Source: Odontomyia ornata (taxonomy: Eukaryota; Arthropoda; Insecta; Diptera; Stratiomyidae). From it: 64,000 nt of DNA. Numbering within the stretch: position 1 is the stretch's first letter; each line of letters begins with the position of its first letter. Below, piece by piece: positions 22,850-33,689 of the stretch. The DNA lies in the NCBI GenBank assembly GCA_963969285.1, contig OZ017738.1, positions 454,148,670 to 454,212,669 on the forward strand, given 5' to 3'. A program made the position numbers and the translations under genes. Under the pieces are notes generated by a model, which worked only from the letters and a program-made list of their open reading frames with translations, was not told the DNA's origin and searched no databases.

Positions 22850-24110
22850 CCGTCGGAGAATGTGGTCTAGTACTAAGAAAATTGTGTCGGAACTCGTAAT
22901 AAGTTTTCGTTGACAATGTTAACGTTTGTTTTTCTATGTTTATATATATCAAGCCTTTCTAGGATGTCAAGTCTCGGTCCTCTACTTTGTTTGTGTACCA
23001 ATGTCATAGAGTTTGTCATAGTATTAGGCTCGTTTACGTATAAAAAAATTCATAAGTGTTCTTAGTATCTTGTCATCAATTTGGCAAGCAGGTTGAGCGT
23101 ACAAATAAATTTTTTACTAATGGCAAAATTTACGAGTTGCTGTCCAGTTTCATTGCAGTGGTCATATACACCGTGCCCTCTAGTCATTCCTCTGTGGATC
23201 TTCTCCTTTCCAACTTTAGCGTTGAAATCTACAATTAAATTTTTACGTCATTGAAGGGTAAATGGTCGAATGTTTTCTCGAGGAGGCTGTAGAACTTATC
23301 CTTCACGACATCACTTTTCCATTCAGTTGGAGCGTGGCAGCTGATCAGCCGTGTATTGAAGAAATTCAGTTTATATCGAATAGTACAAAATCTTTCATTG
23401 ATAGGTTTGGAGTCTATGACGAACTGTTAATACTGTCGCGTGTTATTGGTTCGCGGCTAATAATTTTAATGTTCCGGGAAAGTGAAAACGCAATGTCTTT
23501 TAATTTAAGTTAAAAGTGTTTATTTAATTAAATAAAATGCACAATAATCAGTTAACACTTTCACTAATTTTAATTGTCACTATTAAGAAAAATCTAACAC
23601 TTGTCCATAAATTTATTATCGCAATTGTCTTCTGAATTACTTCACTATTACGAAACACACTTTTCTACTACTCGAAGAATATCGCTTCCCACACACAATC
23701 GCAGTTCTTCTCGCGGTCGAATGAATGATTCCCCCCATTCATTCAGCTCGCCTTTATATAGGGTCTCTACCTATTCACCCATTTCTCGCACATTGGCGAA
23801 TGTTCTACCGAGAGGTACCTGGTAGGTTCGAGCAAGTTCATGAATGGAGTGACGTAACTTGCAGATGTTGATCATGCTTGTTGGATTCTCGTGGGTTCGA
23901 GTAAATTCATTCGTTGACGTTCTTAATGATGATGAAAACAATTGCGACAGTAGCTCGCAGAATTATTTGTACATGTAATTATTTGTACATGTAACAATAC
24001 TTTTATCGACGACAAATGCCACTCTCTACTCTTTCCTGCCGTTCTTTTTGCGATCCGTGATCGCTAACCACGCTGCTAAGCTATTTCGTTTACTAGAGTG
24101 CAAGGATGCT
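22850..24110 (-). pseudogene. LINE endonuclease fragment split by a solo LTR
   Basis: Two minus-strand pieces are colinear once the LTR at 23425-23996 is ignored. The right piece ends in VAFVVDKSI. The left piece continues VIDSKPINERFCTI, RLISCHAPTE and VDFNAKVGKE, the second half of an apurinic-type endonuclease of a craniofacial development protein 2-like LINE. A more degenerate part follows towards 22850 (QQLVNFA). Stops and frameshifts are frequent. There is no reverse transcriptase attached. Confidence 0.72.
23425..23996 (-). repeat. solo LTR of a gypsy-type retrotransposon
   Basis: Begins TGTTAATACTGTCGCG and ends GTAACA on the plus strand, giving the inverted TG...CA ends of an LTR. 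The first 20 bases resemble the start of the LTR at 25945 (TGTAATACTGTCGCG). On the minus strand a TATATAAAGGCGAGC stretch near 23752-23766 resembles an LTR promoter. No internal gypsy sequence is attached. It interrupts a LINE endonuclease fragment. A 16-bp tandem duplication (aattatttgtacatgt) lies at its right end. I could not find a clean target duplication. Confidence 0.7.
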
Positions 24111-24419
24111 GATTTCTGTACGATGAGTGCACATTCCAAGTTCCAACTTCGTGGTTTGCTGCCGTTTACGTCGTTGATTAATAAATCGAATCCGGAGCGA
24201 CGATCTTTGTTTTTGGACAATGCGCTTCAGCTCAACCGATTTTCCGTTAAGCATGCTTTTAGCCGACACTTGAAAATGCGCTCGATCGGGACCAGAAACC
24301 CCCTACGGAATAAAAAATTTTAATTGATAGCAAATTCTTTTCCCGTTCTGATCAAATATCTAGCAACAATGATGAAATTTGGATACTTTCAAAAAAATAT
24401 CGAAATCTAAATCATGCAA

Positions 24420-25170
24420 AATTATTTTTTTTTATCTCGAAAGCAGTCGGACCTTGCTCATCTTGGTAAGCAGATACGTTTCGACTCGCTTGAGTCATCT
24501 TCAGTGTCTAAAGGATGTGTGGAAGAAAATGAGTTTATATAGGGGTGGGTTAAGCAGGTAGGCCCTAGGTTGGACCAGGTAGAGGGTTATCGGGGACATT
24601 AAGTTTTCGTTTTTAAATTGGTTAATATCCGTTTACTCAAAAAAACAAATACTTAATATCCCCGATACCCTTCCACCTGGCCTAACCTAGGGCCTCCCTT
24701 CTTAACCCACTCTAGACCTATCATCATCTATAGCGCAACAGCTCAAGCCGGACCTTGGCCTCCAGGATTAATCTTCTCCAATCATCACGGTTCTGCGACC
24801 TCGTTCGCCAGTTGATCACTCCTAGCAAGGATCTACTGTCAGTTCTATCGAGTCCTCGGTCTTCCCGCTGGACATCTACTTGTGCTCTTCCCTTTAATGT
24901 ACTTTTACGAGGCACAAGCTATTACTACCGAAACACTCCACATAAAATATAGTCTCACTTGTTCTATCGTGCTCTTGAATAGATTTAAATTTCGTCTCGA
25001 CTAATCGGTACGCTTGTTATCTTTAGGGAAATATTACGTTTAAGCCTTTTCCAGTTACACCTACACCGATATTAAATCATTTCCTTCCACACGTTCTTTA
25101 GGCACTGAAGATGATTCAAGTGTCTGATTACCAAAATGTGCATGGTCCGACGACTTTTCGAGATAAAAAT
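24420..25170. repeat. fold-back repeat of family B, interrupted by a LINE tail
   Basis: 24420-24625 is a family B copy (cggaccttgctcatcttgg, gactcgcttgagtcatcttc, aaggatgtgtggaag). Its inverse follows in two parts. 24645-24722 is the reverse complement of 24540-24625. 25086-25170 is the reverse complement of 24420-24520 (aggcactgaagatgattc, cggaccatg-type sequence). A LINE fragment at 24722-25085 separates these two parts. The original structure was therefore a hairpin of about 200-bp arms. Confidence 0.72.
24722..25085 (-). pseudogene. LINE 3' tail fragment, family shared with 31232-31560
   Basis: The minus strand contains SRSLLGVINWRTRSQN and DDWRRLILEAKVRLE, the terminal segment of craniofacial development protein 2-like LINEs. 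The same sequence, including the untranslated tail (tttcgtctcgactaatcgg-like), recurs at 31232-31560. It is inserted in the right arm of the fold-back repeat. Confidence 0.75.
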
Positions 25171-25944
25171 GAATAGGCCTGCGGACATAAAACAAAATAA
25201 TTGACCTACAAAATTTCTTTAAATTTGATGGTATCTATACAATTTCATTGAGGAAATTTTCAGATCAAGGTTATCCAACTGCGATAGAGGTGAGATACAC
25301 CTACACAGTGACAAAACAACTCTTAACTCTCCCCTCTATGCTTCCGTATCTATAAAACTTTCAAGTATATGTATGTTTTTTTCATACATAAGAGGAACAA
25401 CTGCTGTGAAATACAGACAGGTTCCCGTTATGTTCTCAATAGTATTTTATATTTCTGTGCAAACACCTGAAAAATAAACATTGGCGCATAGAATGCTAAT
25501 TGTGATGAACCATTTCAAATATAGATTTAGCTAAATTTTAAAAATAGTAGTATTTTTAGAGCCCTATAAATACTCAATGCAATGCAATTTGTGATAGATC
25601 ATTATCGCCGACGTGATAGCCTTTATCAGCATCAAATCATCTCGGTGCTCCAAGCCCGTGTGTTAGTTTACGACTTCTAGCAAGAATCGGTGGTCAACTT
25701 CTATGATTTCTTTCCAACCTCGGTTTTAACTTTGCTGTTAAATATTTGCCTAAATAGTCGGGGCTCCTTCATCCTTTCAACATGACCAGCTCATTCCAAT
25801 TTGTTTTTTGTGCATCGAATCTAATCTTTCCATAGAAAATTTCTGGGCTTGAGAATACAAACAAGAAAGAAAGATACATTATTTGCAGCAATCTCCACGG
25901 CTACATCTCAGCAGCACAGATTGTTTCCCGTTTTAGGTGAAACG
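25171..25944. other. unassigned AT-rich stretch
   Basis: No convincing gene. A region at 25690-25860 has weak minus-strand resemblance to a LINE tail, too poor to call. Confidence 0.4.
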
Positions 25945-26329
25945 TGTAATACTGTCGCGCTTTTCTCAGGTGCGCTGTCTTTACCTTCAAGTGAAAACAA
26001 TGTTTAGATAAAATGTACTAAGTCTATTTATTTGCACCAATTAAAGATAATTCGTAGCTATAATTTCCACAAAATTATACTCGGGTTCACTACTTTCTAT
26101 CGCCACTGTCGCTGGTATCACGGTTAGATTACAACTCCGCAACTTTACTCACCCGTCTCATATCTATACGGCAGCGAATACGTATCCAGATTGATCTACA
26201 CGCATCACTTTGGTGTGTTGGTAATTTCTAGAAAACGTCAGGTCATTCATTCCATTATGAATCATCTGTTTTTGTTTACGTCGTAGCTTGCAATAACAGT
26301 GAAGTGCGATTTTATGCAAACAATTGACA
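25945..26329 (-). repeat. LTR of the 412-type element
   Basis: Begins TGTAATACTGTCG and ends CAATTGACA on the plus strand, so the ends are TGT...ACA. On the minus strand it directly follows a purine-rich tract, as the 3' LTR should. Its boundary sequence resembles that of the solo LTR at 23425. Confidence 0.75.
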
Positions 26330-26341
26330 CTGCCCCCTCCT
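26330..26341 (-). other. polypurine tract
   Basis: The minus strand reads AAGGAGGGGGCAG just before the LTR. This is the plus-strand priming site of LTR retrotransposons. Confidence 0.75.
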
Positions 26342-28712
26342 TAATTCTTTTCGACCCGAAAATATGTCTCTTCATCTTGTGCTGCAGCCTCATTTGCATA
26401 GTAGGGGGCGAGGCGATCCACGTGTACAATTTTCATTTTTGCTCTTGGTTTTTTGGACTCCTGCATGCGGTACATGACATCGTTGACGATTCGGTATGGT
26501 CCCTCCCAATTTGACTGTAGCTTCGGAGACCTACCCTTACGCCGTTGCGGGTAAACAGCCACACTAAATCGTCCTGTTGGAATCCCGATGAGTTAGCTCT
26601 TAGATCATACCTGGTCTGACCACTGACCGAATAGTGGCTGATTCGATATTCTTTTGCACTTTCCGATGCACGTTTTCCAGCCGATATCTTAAGTCACTGG
26701 CATACTAGGAAATAGATTGGGGTTTTTCTGGCGGGACGCCGAACGCCACGTCTGCTGGCAAACGAGTGTTCCTTCCAAACACCACTTCGGCTGCAACCTC
26801 ACCTGTTGACACATGCTCGGCAGCTCTGTACGTAGATAAGGGGATATGTCATCTTCGCCAGATGCTTATTGAGTGTACCGTTATACGTTCAACCATTCCG
26901 TCGGGTTGGGGATGTAGGGGTGTCGTTCTTGTTTTCCGTATTCCCAGCAGCTCACACATTTCAGCAAAAACTTGCGACTCGAAATTTCGGCTTTGATCCG
27001 AATATAGCTCGTGAGGCACGCCATATCTCCTTACCCAGTGTATAGATCTTTTCGGCTACGGTGGTCGCTTTCTGGTTTGGGATGGGGCACACCTCTGGCC
27101 ACTTACTGAAATAATCTGCCACGACTAAAGTGTAACGATTTCCCCATTCGGACATGGGGAAAGGTCCCGCGATATCCACCGCAATTCTTTCGAATGGTAT
27201 CCCCACGTTGTAGGTCTTCAATTGACCCCTAGTTTTTCACTATGACCTTTAACTGAAGCGCAAATTGTGCATTTTCGACACGTACTTTCGATATAGTTTT
27301 GTTCACGCCCGAGTGGCCTCCTGACGTTCCTTCATGCATTTTCTTGATGACATCCTTTATCTTGCTGCGGGGGGGCACAACTTGCATAAAGTATGATGTG
27401 CCATCAGCTGTTTCCCACTTCCGCTCGAGCACACCGTTTTCCACATGAAGAAAGTTCCATTGAGCCCAATAGCTCTTCAAAACAAGAACATGGGCTGATA
27501 TATCCTTCCATTTCGGGCGGACCGTAGCTTCTTTCCATTGCAGCAATGGCCCAAGATCCTCATCAGCTAACTGGGCATTTCGGATCTCCTCCGATGACCA
27601 ACCTTCGTCAACAGGTCCCGTTATTTTCGTCGATCTCAGCCGTTATCAGTCAGGCGTCTACACTTGTCTATTTTTCTTCGATTTTTCGGCAGTGTTTGCA
27701 GTTAGGGGGACATGGGCGACGAGATAGAGCGTCAGTATTTCCATGGACACTTCCTTTCCGGTACACTATTTCATAATCATAAGATTGTAACACCTCGATC
27801 CACCTAGCGACTTGTCCTTCGGAGTTTTGAAACCATCTCAGCGAAGCGTGGCCTGTGCGAAGCACAAAATTTTGCCCATACAGGTACTTGTGGAAATTTA
27901 CGCAGTAATTCCTTTCGCTCTTTGATAGAACTCGGCTGTAGTACGAGAGAACTCTTTTTTCACCACCGACTTGCTGTAAAAGAACAGCTCCTATGCCCCT
28001 ATTACATGCGTCGGTGTCCACTACAAACAGTTTCCCCGATTAAGGGTAGTCCAAAACTGGGGCTTCACAAAGCTTCTGCCTCAAGGTCTCGAAAGATTCC
28101 TGACATTGCGCATCCCAGATGTAAGGACGATTCTTTTCGGTGAGCTGATGCAGCCATTTTGCGATTTTGGCGAAATCTCTGACAAATCTGCAGTAATATG
28201 TCGCCAGTCCAAGGAAACTCCTTAGCTAGAGTTTGTTACTCGATGTCAGCCACTGCTTCTCGCTTCTTCGGATCGGTTTTGATTCCTTCGAACGATACGA
28301 AGTGCCCCAGGTAAGTGACTTCCGGGGCAAGCAGAGTGCACTTAGGGGGACTCAGTTTCAAAGTTTCGCAATCTTGAGAAGACTTCCTCCAAATTTTTGA
28401 TATGATCTTGGAACGTTCGCCCTATAACGATGATGTCGTCCAGGTATACTAAACATGTCTTCCAACTGAGCCCTCGGAGCACGCATTCCATTAGGCGTTC
28501 GAACGTGGCCGGGGCATTGCACAGCCCAAAAAGCATTACCGCGAATTGCCACAAACCAGTACCGACTGAGAACGCGGTTTTCCCTCGATATTTCGTATCG
28601 ATTTCCACCTGCCAGTAGCCACTCTTTAAATCAAGCGTAGAAAACCACCTTGCATCTTCCAAAGTGTCCATAATGTCGTCGATGCGTGGAAGCGGGTAAC
28701 TGTCTGTTACAG
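26341..28712 (-). pseudogene. gypsy pol (RT, RNase H, integrase), broken
   Basis: Blocks in order on the minus strand. Reverse transcriptase is at 28342-28712 (YPLPRIDDIM, WFSTLDLKSGYWQV, FGLCNAPATFERLM and an intact VYLDDIIV). RNase H is at 27668-28021 (starts MDTDACNRGIGAVLL and ends TDALSRRPC). The integrase zinc region is at 27229-27546 (MHEGTSGGHSGVNKT; the HHCC pattern is partly lost). The integrase core is at 26961-27221 (FERIAVDIAGPFP and VVADYFSKW) and 26880-26960 (TTPLHPQPDGMVER). The C-terminal domain is at 26341-26562 (LQSNWEGPYRI and VHVDRLAPY). Frames shift between blocks, so it is inactive. Confidence 0.88.
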
Positions 28713-29341
28713 TTACTGATATTTAAGGTTGTACATTATAATGTACAAATGAACTCAAAGGCATATTACCAAAATTTAAATTTATCAAAATAAATTACAA
28801 AAGAACTCGAAAGTCCAATAAAAAGGTTCAAAAGGAAAATTATTTGCAATAAACAGATTTTTATATTAGTACCAAATTATTTTGCAAGTCAAATGTGGAA
28901 ATAAAAAGACAAATTTTAAGAATGAAACTCAATAAAACAATTTCTTTCTTTCTTCAAACACAAATCCACACTGTATTTTGTGCAAAAGCAATGACTTCTT
29001 CCACCGCATCCCTTGTGTTTACATCTGATGGCCTCTTTATTTTTGTCCATGTCTGGGAAATGACTGTAAGGATCCTTTGCTACCATCGCCACGGGTCGAA
29101 CCTCTATTGCTGGTGAGGAGGAAGGTGACGGTGGAGGGGGAATACTCAGCGGATAAAGGCCGTCCACTTTTTCTTTGAACGATCATTCCTGACTTCAGTA
29201 GAACTTCAGCCACCCCTTGTCTAAAATGTAGCAGGTCAAAACGATCCTTCGGTTCACCTTGATATTTCTTGCAGTACATCAGCCAGCTATTGATAAGCGC
29301 CAGGTCTACTGCATGAAATAACATGCTTAGCGTCCATATTT

Positions 29342-29720
29342 AGGTCTTTGCAAAAAAATTTTTTACAAAGACCTACTAGTTTCGCGACCTGTCTGTCCGT
29401 CTGTCCGTCCGTCTGTCCGTCCGTCCGTCTGTCCGTCCGTCCGTCTGTCCGTCTGTCCGTGCGTCACAGCTGATTTCCTCAGAAACTATAGAAGCTAGAA
29501 TGCTCAAACTTTGTGAAAAGGTCGGAAGTGATAGTCTCTCAAAAGTTAAGGCCTTGACAAAAATTTAAAAAATGTTTGAGGGGGTCCCCCCTAATAACGA
29601 ATTGGCCCTTAAAAATTTTTTTTAATCAAAGGTAGTCGAGTGGGGTATCAAATGAAAGGTCTTGATTAGAACTTTTAAAATCTGAAATAAAAAAGTCATT
29701 TGATGAATTAGGGGGTCCAC
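29342..29720 (-). repeat. repeat family D, copy 3, inside piggyBac
   Basis: Starts with a perfect hairpin (aggtctttg at 29342, caaagacct ending at 29374, with an A/T-only centre). A (GTCC/GTCT)n run follows at about 29392-29462. Then comes sequence related to 16630-17150 in reverse (gtcacagctgatttcctcag, aaactatagaagctag, ggtcggaagtgatag). Confidence 0.75.
29392..29462. repeat. tetranucleotide (GTCC/GTCT)n microsatellite
   Basis: About 70 bp of tandem gtcc and gtct units within repeat D. The corresponding part of copy 2 (17080-17100) is a short (GGAC)n-type run. Confidence 0.9.
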
Positions 29721-31231
29721 GGGAAGGCAAAATGTACAAAATATGAGGCCATTGGCACAACTTTGTTTTCTATCGATTTAGTTACAACGACGTCCTGTTC
29801 TTTATTAATAAATTGTTTGGAATGGCCTCTTGTTTCCTTCTTCAGTAGAGAATCTACATTCTTATTCAATCCTTTTCCTGAAAATCGGTCCATTCTTATT
29901 GTGCACGCAGCCCATATTTGATTCTCCTTCAATAACCGCAAAAGATAATAAGACGAAAAATAATTATCAAAAATTAACATGTGTCCAAGGGCCTGCAGTC
30001 TTTTGCTTAATTGAACCACAATTGCAGCACTTTGACCTAGTTCACTCACATATGCCGGATTGATTTCGGTTGTTGCTCCCTGGTACAGCAAGAAATTCCA
30101 TATTAGGCCCCTAGACTCACTTGAAACGAACAATTTGAATCCCCAAGGATTTGGCTTTCCCTTCATATATTGCTTGCAATGATGATGCCCCTTGAATGGA
30201 ACAATTTGCTTGTCTATACAAACGCATTGGTCGACTGATGTAATATCCATGCACCTTTTCCTAATAGCTTCGTAAATGGACCTAACTTTTATGAACTTGT
30301 CTGTGTTGCCATTAGGCTTCGTAAACTGAAAAATCTGTTCACGGACATTGTTTTTTTGACCAATGGAACGCCAACTGAGCCGTCCCAATACATCCGTACT
30401 CTGGGATATTGTAGATTACCCATAAGAATGTGGAGGCCTATGAATTATTTTATTTCTTTGAAGTTGGTAGCCATAAAATTGGAGCGCTCTGGATCGCATA
30501 AATATTCGTCATTTCTGACATTGTATCAAATATTTTGTCGGGAATATACTCGTGAAAATATGCCGATGGGTTCATCGCACCAATATCTTCACCGACTGAA
30601 TAAACGAATGTTGGTCATTCGATTCTATTTGGGTTTTTTAATATTTTTTTAGTGATCATATTTTCAAATGGGGATGGCACTACCTCTTCCAGCTCCAGTA
30701 TGGATTCCGCTTCAGCTTCATTATCTGATTTATTTGCATCGTCCATGTCTGCTCCTACTCGTCGCATCAAAATTGCTTTAGGACTGGATTCATTTAGCCC
30801 CTCCTCTCCAAGAAGCTTAATTTCGGAGGAATTCCCATCTTCTAGGTAATCTAGAAGTTCTTGTTCTGTCCAGTACCTGCCGGAAATATAAAGCTTAAAA
30901 TTCAAAAACTAAATTCACACCATTTCTACTTCTGTGAGTACTTTTGTACATTGTAATTTACACAAACATGTTGGAGTAAACATGTTGGAGTAAATAAAAA
31001 AAAATAAACTTACCAATTGAACACGCCATGACAACCAAGGAAAACAGAACAAGAAACTGACATTCGGCAATCTATTATCAACAGGCTTGCCAACTGATGA
31101 GTGAAATAGAACAAAAAAGCGCTAGAATAACTAATAGTAACAACTAACAATCGATGTTTGCCTTTGTATCGACTACACAGGGTGATAAAAGGCATGTACA
31201 TTATAATGTACAGCAGTACTGAAAGGGTTAA

Positions 31232-31560
31232 TATCATCTATGGCGCCACAGAATAAGTCGAGCCTTGGCCTTTCAGGATTAATCTCTTCAAATCATCACA
31301 GCCCTGCGAACTCATTCGCTACGTAATCACTTTCAATCAGGATCTGCTCTCAGCTTCTATGGTGTCTTCCCATTGAGCCCTAGGCCTTCTCGCTGCACGT
31401 GTAACTTGTGCTCTACCCTTTAATTTTTTTTTTACAGGCACATTGCCACAATTGTGCACTTGAATATACTCGTATTTAAATTTCATTTCGACTAATCTAT
31501 ACACTTGTTATCGTTAGGGAAATATTGCGTTTAAACGTTCTCCAGTTATTGATAAAATAC
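31232..31560 (-). pseudogene. LINE 3' tail fragment
   Basis: Close relative of 24722-25085 over its whole length, both the coding tail and the untranslated part (tatcgttagggaaatattgc). It begins at the right TTAA of the piggyBac element and ends about 140 bp before the TYSND1-like gene. Confidence 0.75.
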
Positions 31561-31645
31561 TTTCTAGTAAAGAGCAACAGACTGAACAAAGTTGCAGTTG
31601 AGATAATCTTCATTTGGACATTAGTACCAGAACAGAGACAGCAAG

Positions 31646-31700
31646 GTAAATTTAACGCGAATTTACTGATTTCATAAATTAATTTACTTTTACATTCTAG
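31646..31700 (+). other. possible 5' UTR intron of the TYSND1-like gene
   Basis: A donor-like aag|gtaaat at 31646 and an acceptor-like tacattctag at 31700 directly precede the ATG. The 55-bp distance matches the gene's other short introns (50-58 bp). This suggests a noncoding first exon ending at 31645. It is inferred only. Confidence 0.5.
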
Positions 31701-33449
31701 ATGGTTTTCAAGATACGTCACGGTCTGCTAGAATGCATGAATTATCCTGCAAACAAAAAATCTGCTATAATTTTTAATGATGAATTTATCGTTACATCAG
31801 GCTATTTACTTTACCCATATTTACGAAAGTACAATTCATCATCAAAAAACTTCAAATATGAATTAATCGTCAACTTATTGAACAATGATCAATTTGTCGA
31901 CAATCAAAGTGGAATCCTAGAAACATTCGATCTAGAGATAACCTACGATCAACACAAAATTCAGACTAAATCAAAAAGCCTATTAAGACTCAAGGCAAAA
32001 TTGCTGTTTATTTTTAAATGTCCTGAAATTCTTTCAAGTGCGCAGACGATTTTGAATGCTCTAGTTGAACATCCAAGCAATGATTCAATTAGTGCGTATA
32101 ATAACAACGTGCATAAATTGGCTATTTCTAGTTTCATGATACTGCAACTAGTTTATCCTGATAAACAACAAAATCATCATTTTAAGCAGTTTATCGGGCA
32201 AATGAAAAACTACGTGAAATTTGTGGATCCAATCAATAAATTGGATAATGTTTTAACAATTTCAACTCCATTTGGAATGGAAAGCTTTTATAAAACAATA
32301 AATGTAGGCAAAGTTTCGAATGTATTTGGATCGGATGGATGCTTGTTTACGATTTCAAACAATTTGGTGAATGGATGTGAAGGTGCTGCAGTTATCAATA
32401 GTCGATTGTAAAATTTGTTTAGAACACTAAGAGAATAAATTCTAACTGTTGTTTGGTTTCAGACGACTCGTTGGAGTTATCATTTGCACAACATTTCGAT
32501 GGAATAATGCGAATACGAACTTTACGTTAGCAGCAAATTTTCGTCACGTGCTCAAGGAATTTCTCCAGCAAATTGGAGAGACGTTTTCAAACGGGACTAT
32601 ATCAAGGATTCCTACCACACCAGACTGTAAAAAGGTATGTTACTTTTGACATAAAAATAAACGTTGTCTTTTGTAGGGGAAAAGGGAGTTGTTCTTGTAA
32701 GAAACGGTACATCCTGGGGAACGGGAAGCTTAGTAAAAATTTATAGCGCGAAATTTCTTTTAACTTGCTCCCATGTTATCAGAGACGTGAGTAATTATAT
32801 CTTAAATTATTAGATTATCTGTAGAATAAAATTTTTCTTTCCAGCCAAAAGAAACAGTGTTTTGTCATTACGCTGATGGAATTTTCGAAACGAGTCTTAT
32901 ATGGAAGAACCCTAATTACAATCAACCATTCGATATAGCAATTATTAAAGTACCGATTTCAATTCCGGACGAGCACTACTTACAGTTGTCAAGTACGATG
33001 CCCTATGTTGGGCAGAAAGTTTACAGTGCTGGCTTTCCGCTAGCCTCGAAGTTAGGAAAGGACATATTTCGACCTAGTTTATATGAAGGACGCGTTGTGA
33101 AATTTCTACCAGGTATGATTATTTCCGATGCTAGCGTTCAAGCTGGTCAGAGTGGAGGTCCATTACTTGATTCAAACGGTCAGCTGTTGGGGATATCTGT
33201 TTCGAACTCGAAGGATGATGAAACACAGTTAATTCATCCAAATATTAACATGTCGATACCAGTTGTAAGCATCATGCAGGATTTGAAGAAATTCGCAAAA
33301 ACTAAAGGTAAAATTTACCAAACGGTAAAATGTATGTAATTGTATGATTTTCCATTGTAGATGTTCAAAATTTGAATAACTTAATTGCTCAAAAGGAAAT
33401 ACAAGAAGTTTGGGCTTTAAAAAGACCGCGTGTAGTGTGTAAGCTATAA
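31701..33449 (+). CDS. Tysnd1: TYSND1-like peroxisomal trypsin-like processing protease
   Basis: Exons 31701-32407, 32463-32626, 32677-32786, 32845-33307 and 33361-33449 (all GT-AG) give 510 residues. The family cuts targeting peptides from peroxisomal matrix enzymes and processes itself. The protease domain is C-terminal. His323 lies in LLTCSHVI, Asp357 in FDIAIIKV and Ser430 in AGQSGGPLL. The protein ends Cys-Lys-Leu, a type 1 peroxisomal signal. The first 290 residues are the less conserved half of the family. The human protein is about 566 residues, so this one is somewhat short. The donor at 32627 was chosen over the stronger-looking gtatgt at 32635 because only it keeps exon 3 open. No in-frame stop occurs. 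AATAAA follows at 33495. The assignment rests on triad spacing plus the tripeptide. The gene symbol is that of the family. Confidence 0.85.
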
Positions 33450-33494
33450 TAGATCTATGGTAGTATAAAGCTCAGTTATGTGATAAATTTTGAA

Positions 33495-33500
33495 AATAAA
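33495..33500 (+). terminator. polyadenylation signal of the TYSND1-like gene
   Basis: AATAAA 46 bp after the stop codon, followed by a T-rich stretch. Confidence 0.7.
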
Positions 33501-33689
33501 TTGTTATATCGTTTATAAAAATGTTGAAATTTTGAATACCACTTCAATCTCATAAAAAAGAGTATTAGAGATCTTTTTCAAACCCGTCAGTTTTCCAGTT
33601 GCTGCCCTTAAAAATTTCGCCGCTCACCGTAGAACTAATTAGATTCCTACTTTTTTATTTTTTTTTTTTTTTTTTTGTACTACTTACAA

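Larger units (their letters stand above)
25945..28712 (-). mobile_element. 412-type Ty3/gypsy retrotransposon, 3' part
   Basis: Minus-strand element with a 385-bp LTR at 25945-26329, a polypurine tract beside it, and pol from reverse transcriptase to the integrase tail. The 5' part (LTR, gag, protease and the start of reverse transcriptase) is absent: similarity stops at about 28712, eleven bases before the TTAA that begins the piggyBac element. The other side of the piggyBac element has no gypsy sequence, so the truncation is older or part of a rearrangement. No env-like ORF is seen. Confidence 0.85.
28905..30905 (-). pseudogene. piggyBac transposase pseudogene
   Basis: The N-terminal acidic region is at 30615-30905 (starts MNFKLYISG). 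A middle part in shifted frames at 30389-30614 has YFHEYIPDKIFDTMSEMTN. The catalytic part is at 29708-30388: CIDKQIVPFKG carries the first Asp, KPNPWGFKLF follows, and FDNYFSSYYLL carries the second Asp. The C-terminus resumes at 28916-29330 (FHAVDLALINSWLMY), followed in a shifted frame by a Cys-rich zinc domain (CKHKGCGG, HCFCTK). About 50 residues, including the segment with the third catalytic Asp (VD-LDQ), are missing and replaced by repeat D. Several frameshifts add to the loss. Confidence 0.9.
28727..31227 (-). mobile_element. piggyBac-family transposon, 2.5 kb
   Basis: Flanked by TTAA at 28723-28726 and 31228-31231, the target of piggyBac elements. The right end reads, in from TTAA on the minus strand, CCCTTTCAGTACTG, a typical piggyBac terminus. 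Both ends carry the palindrome gtacattataatgtac a few bases inside. The left end lacks the CCCTTTCAG-like bases and may have lost about 10 bp. Inside is a broken transposase on the minus strand, with a repeat family D copy within it. Confidence 0.88.

Noticed and set aside
25690..25870. Another LINE tail on the minus strand
   Set aside because: Only a short and interrupted resemblance to the GHV-RM type motif. Too weak to call.
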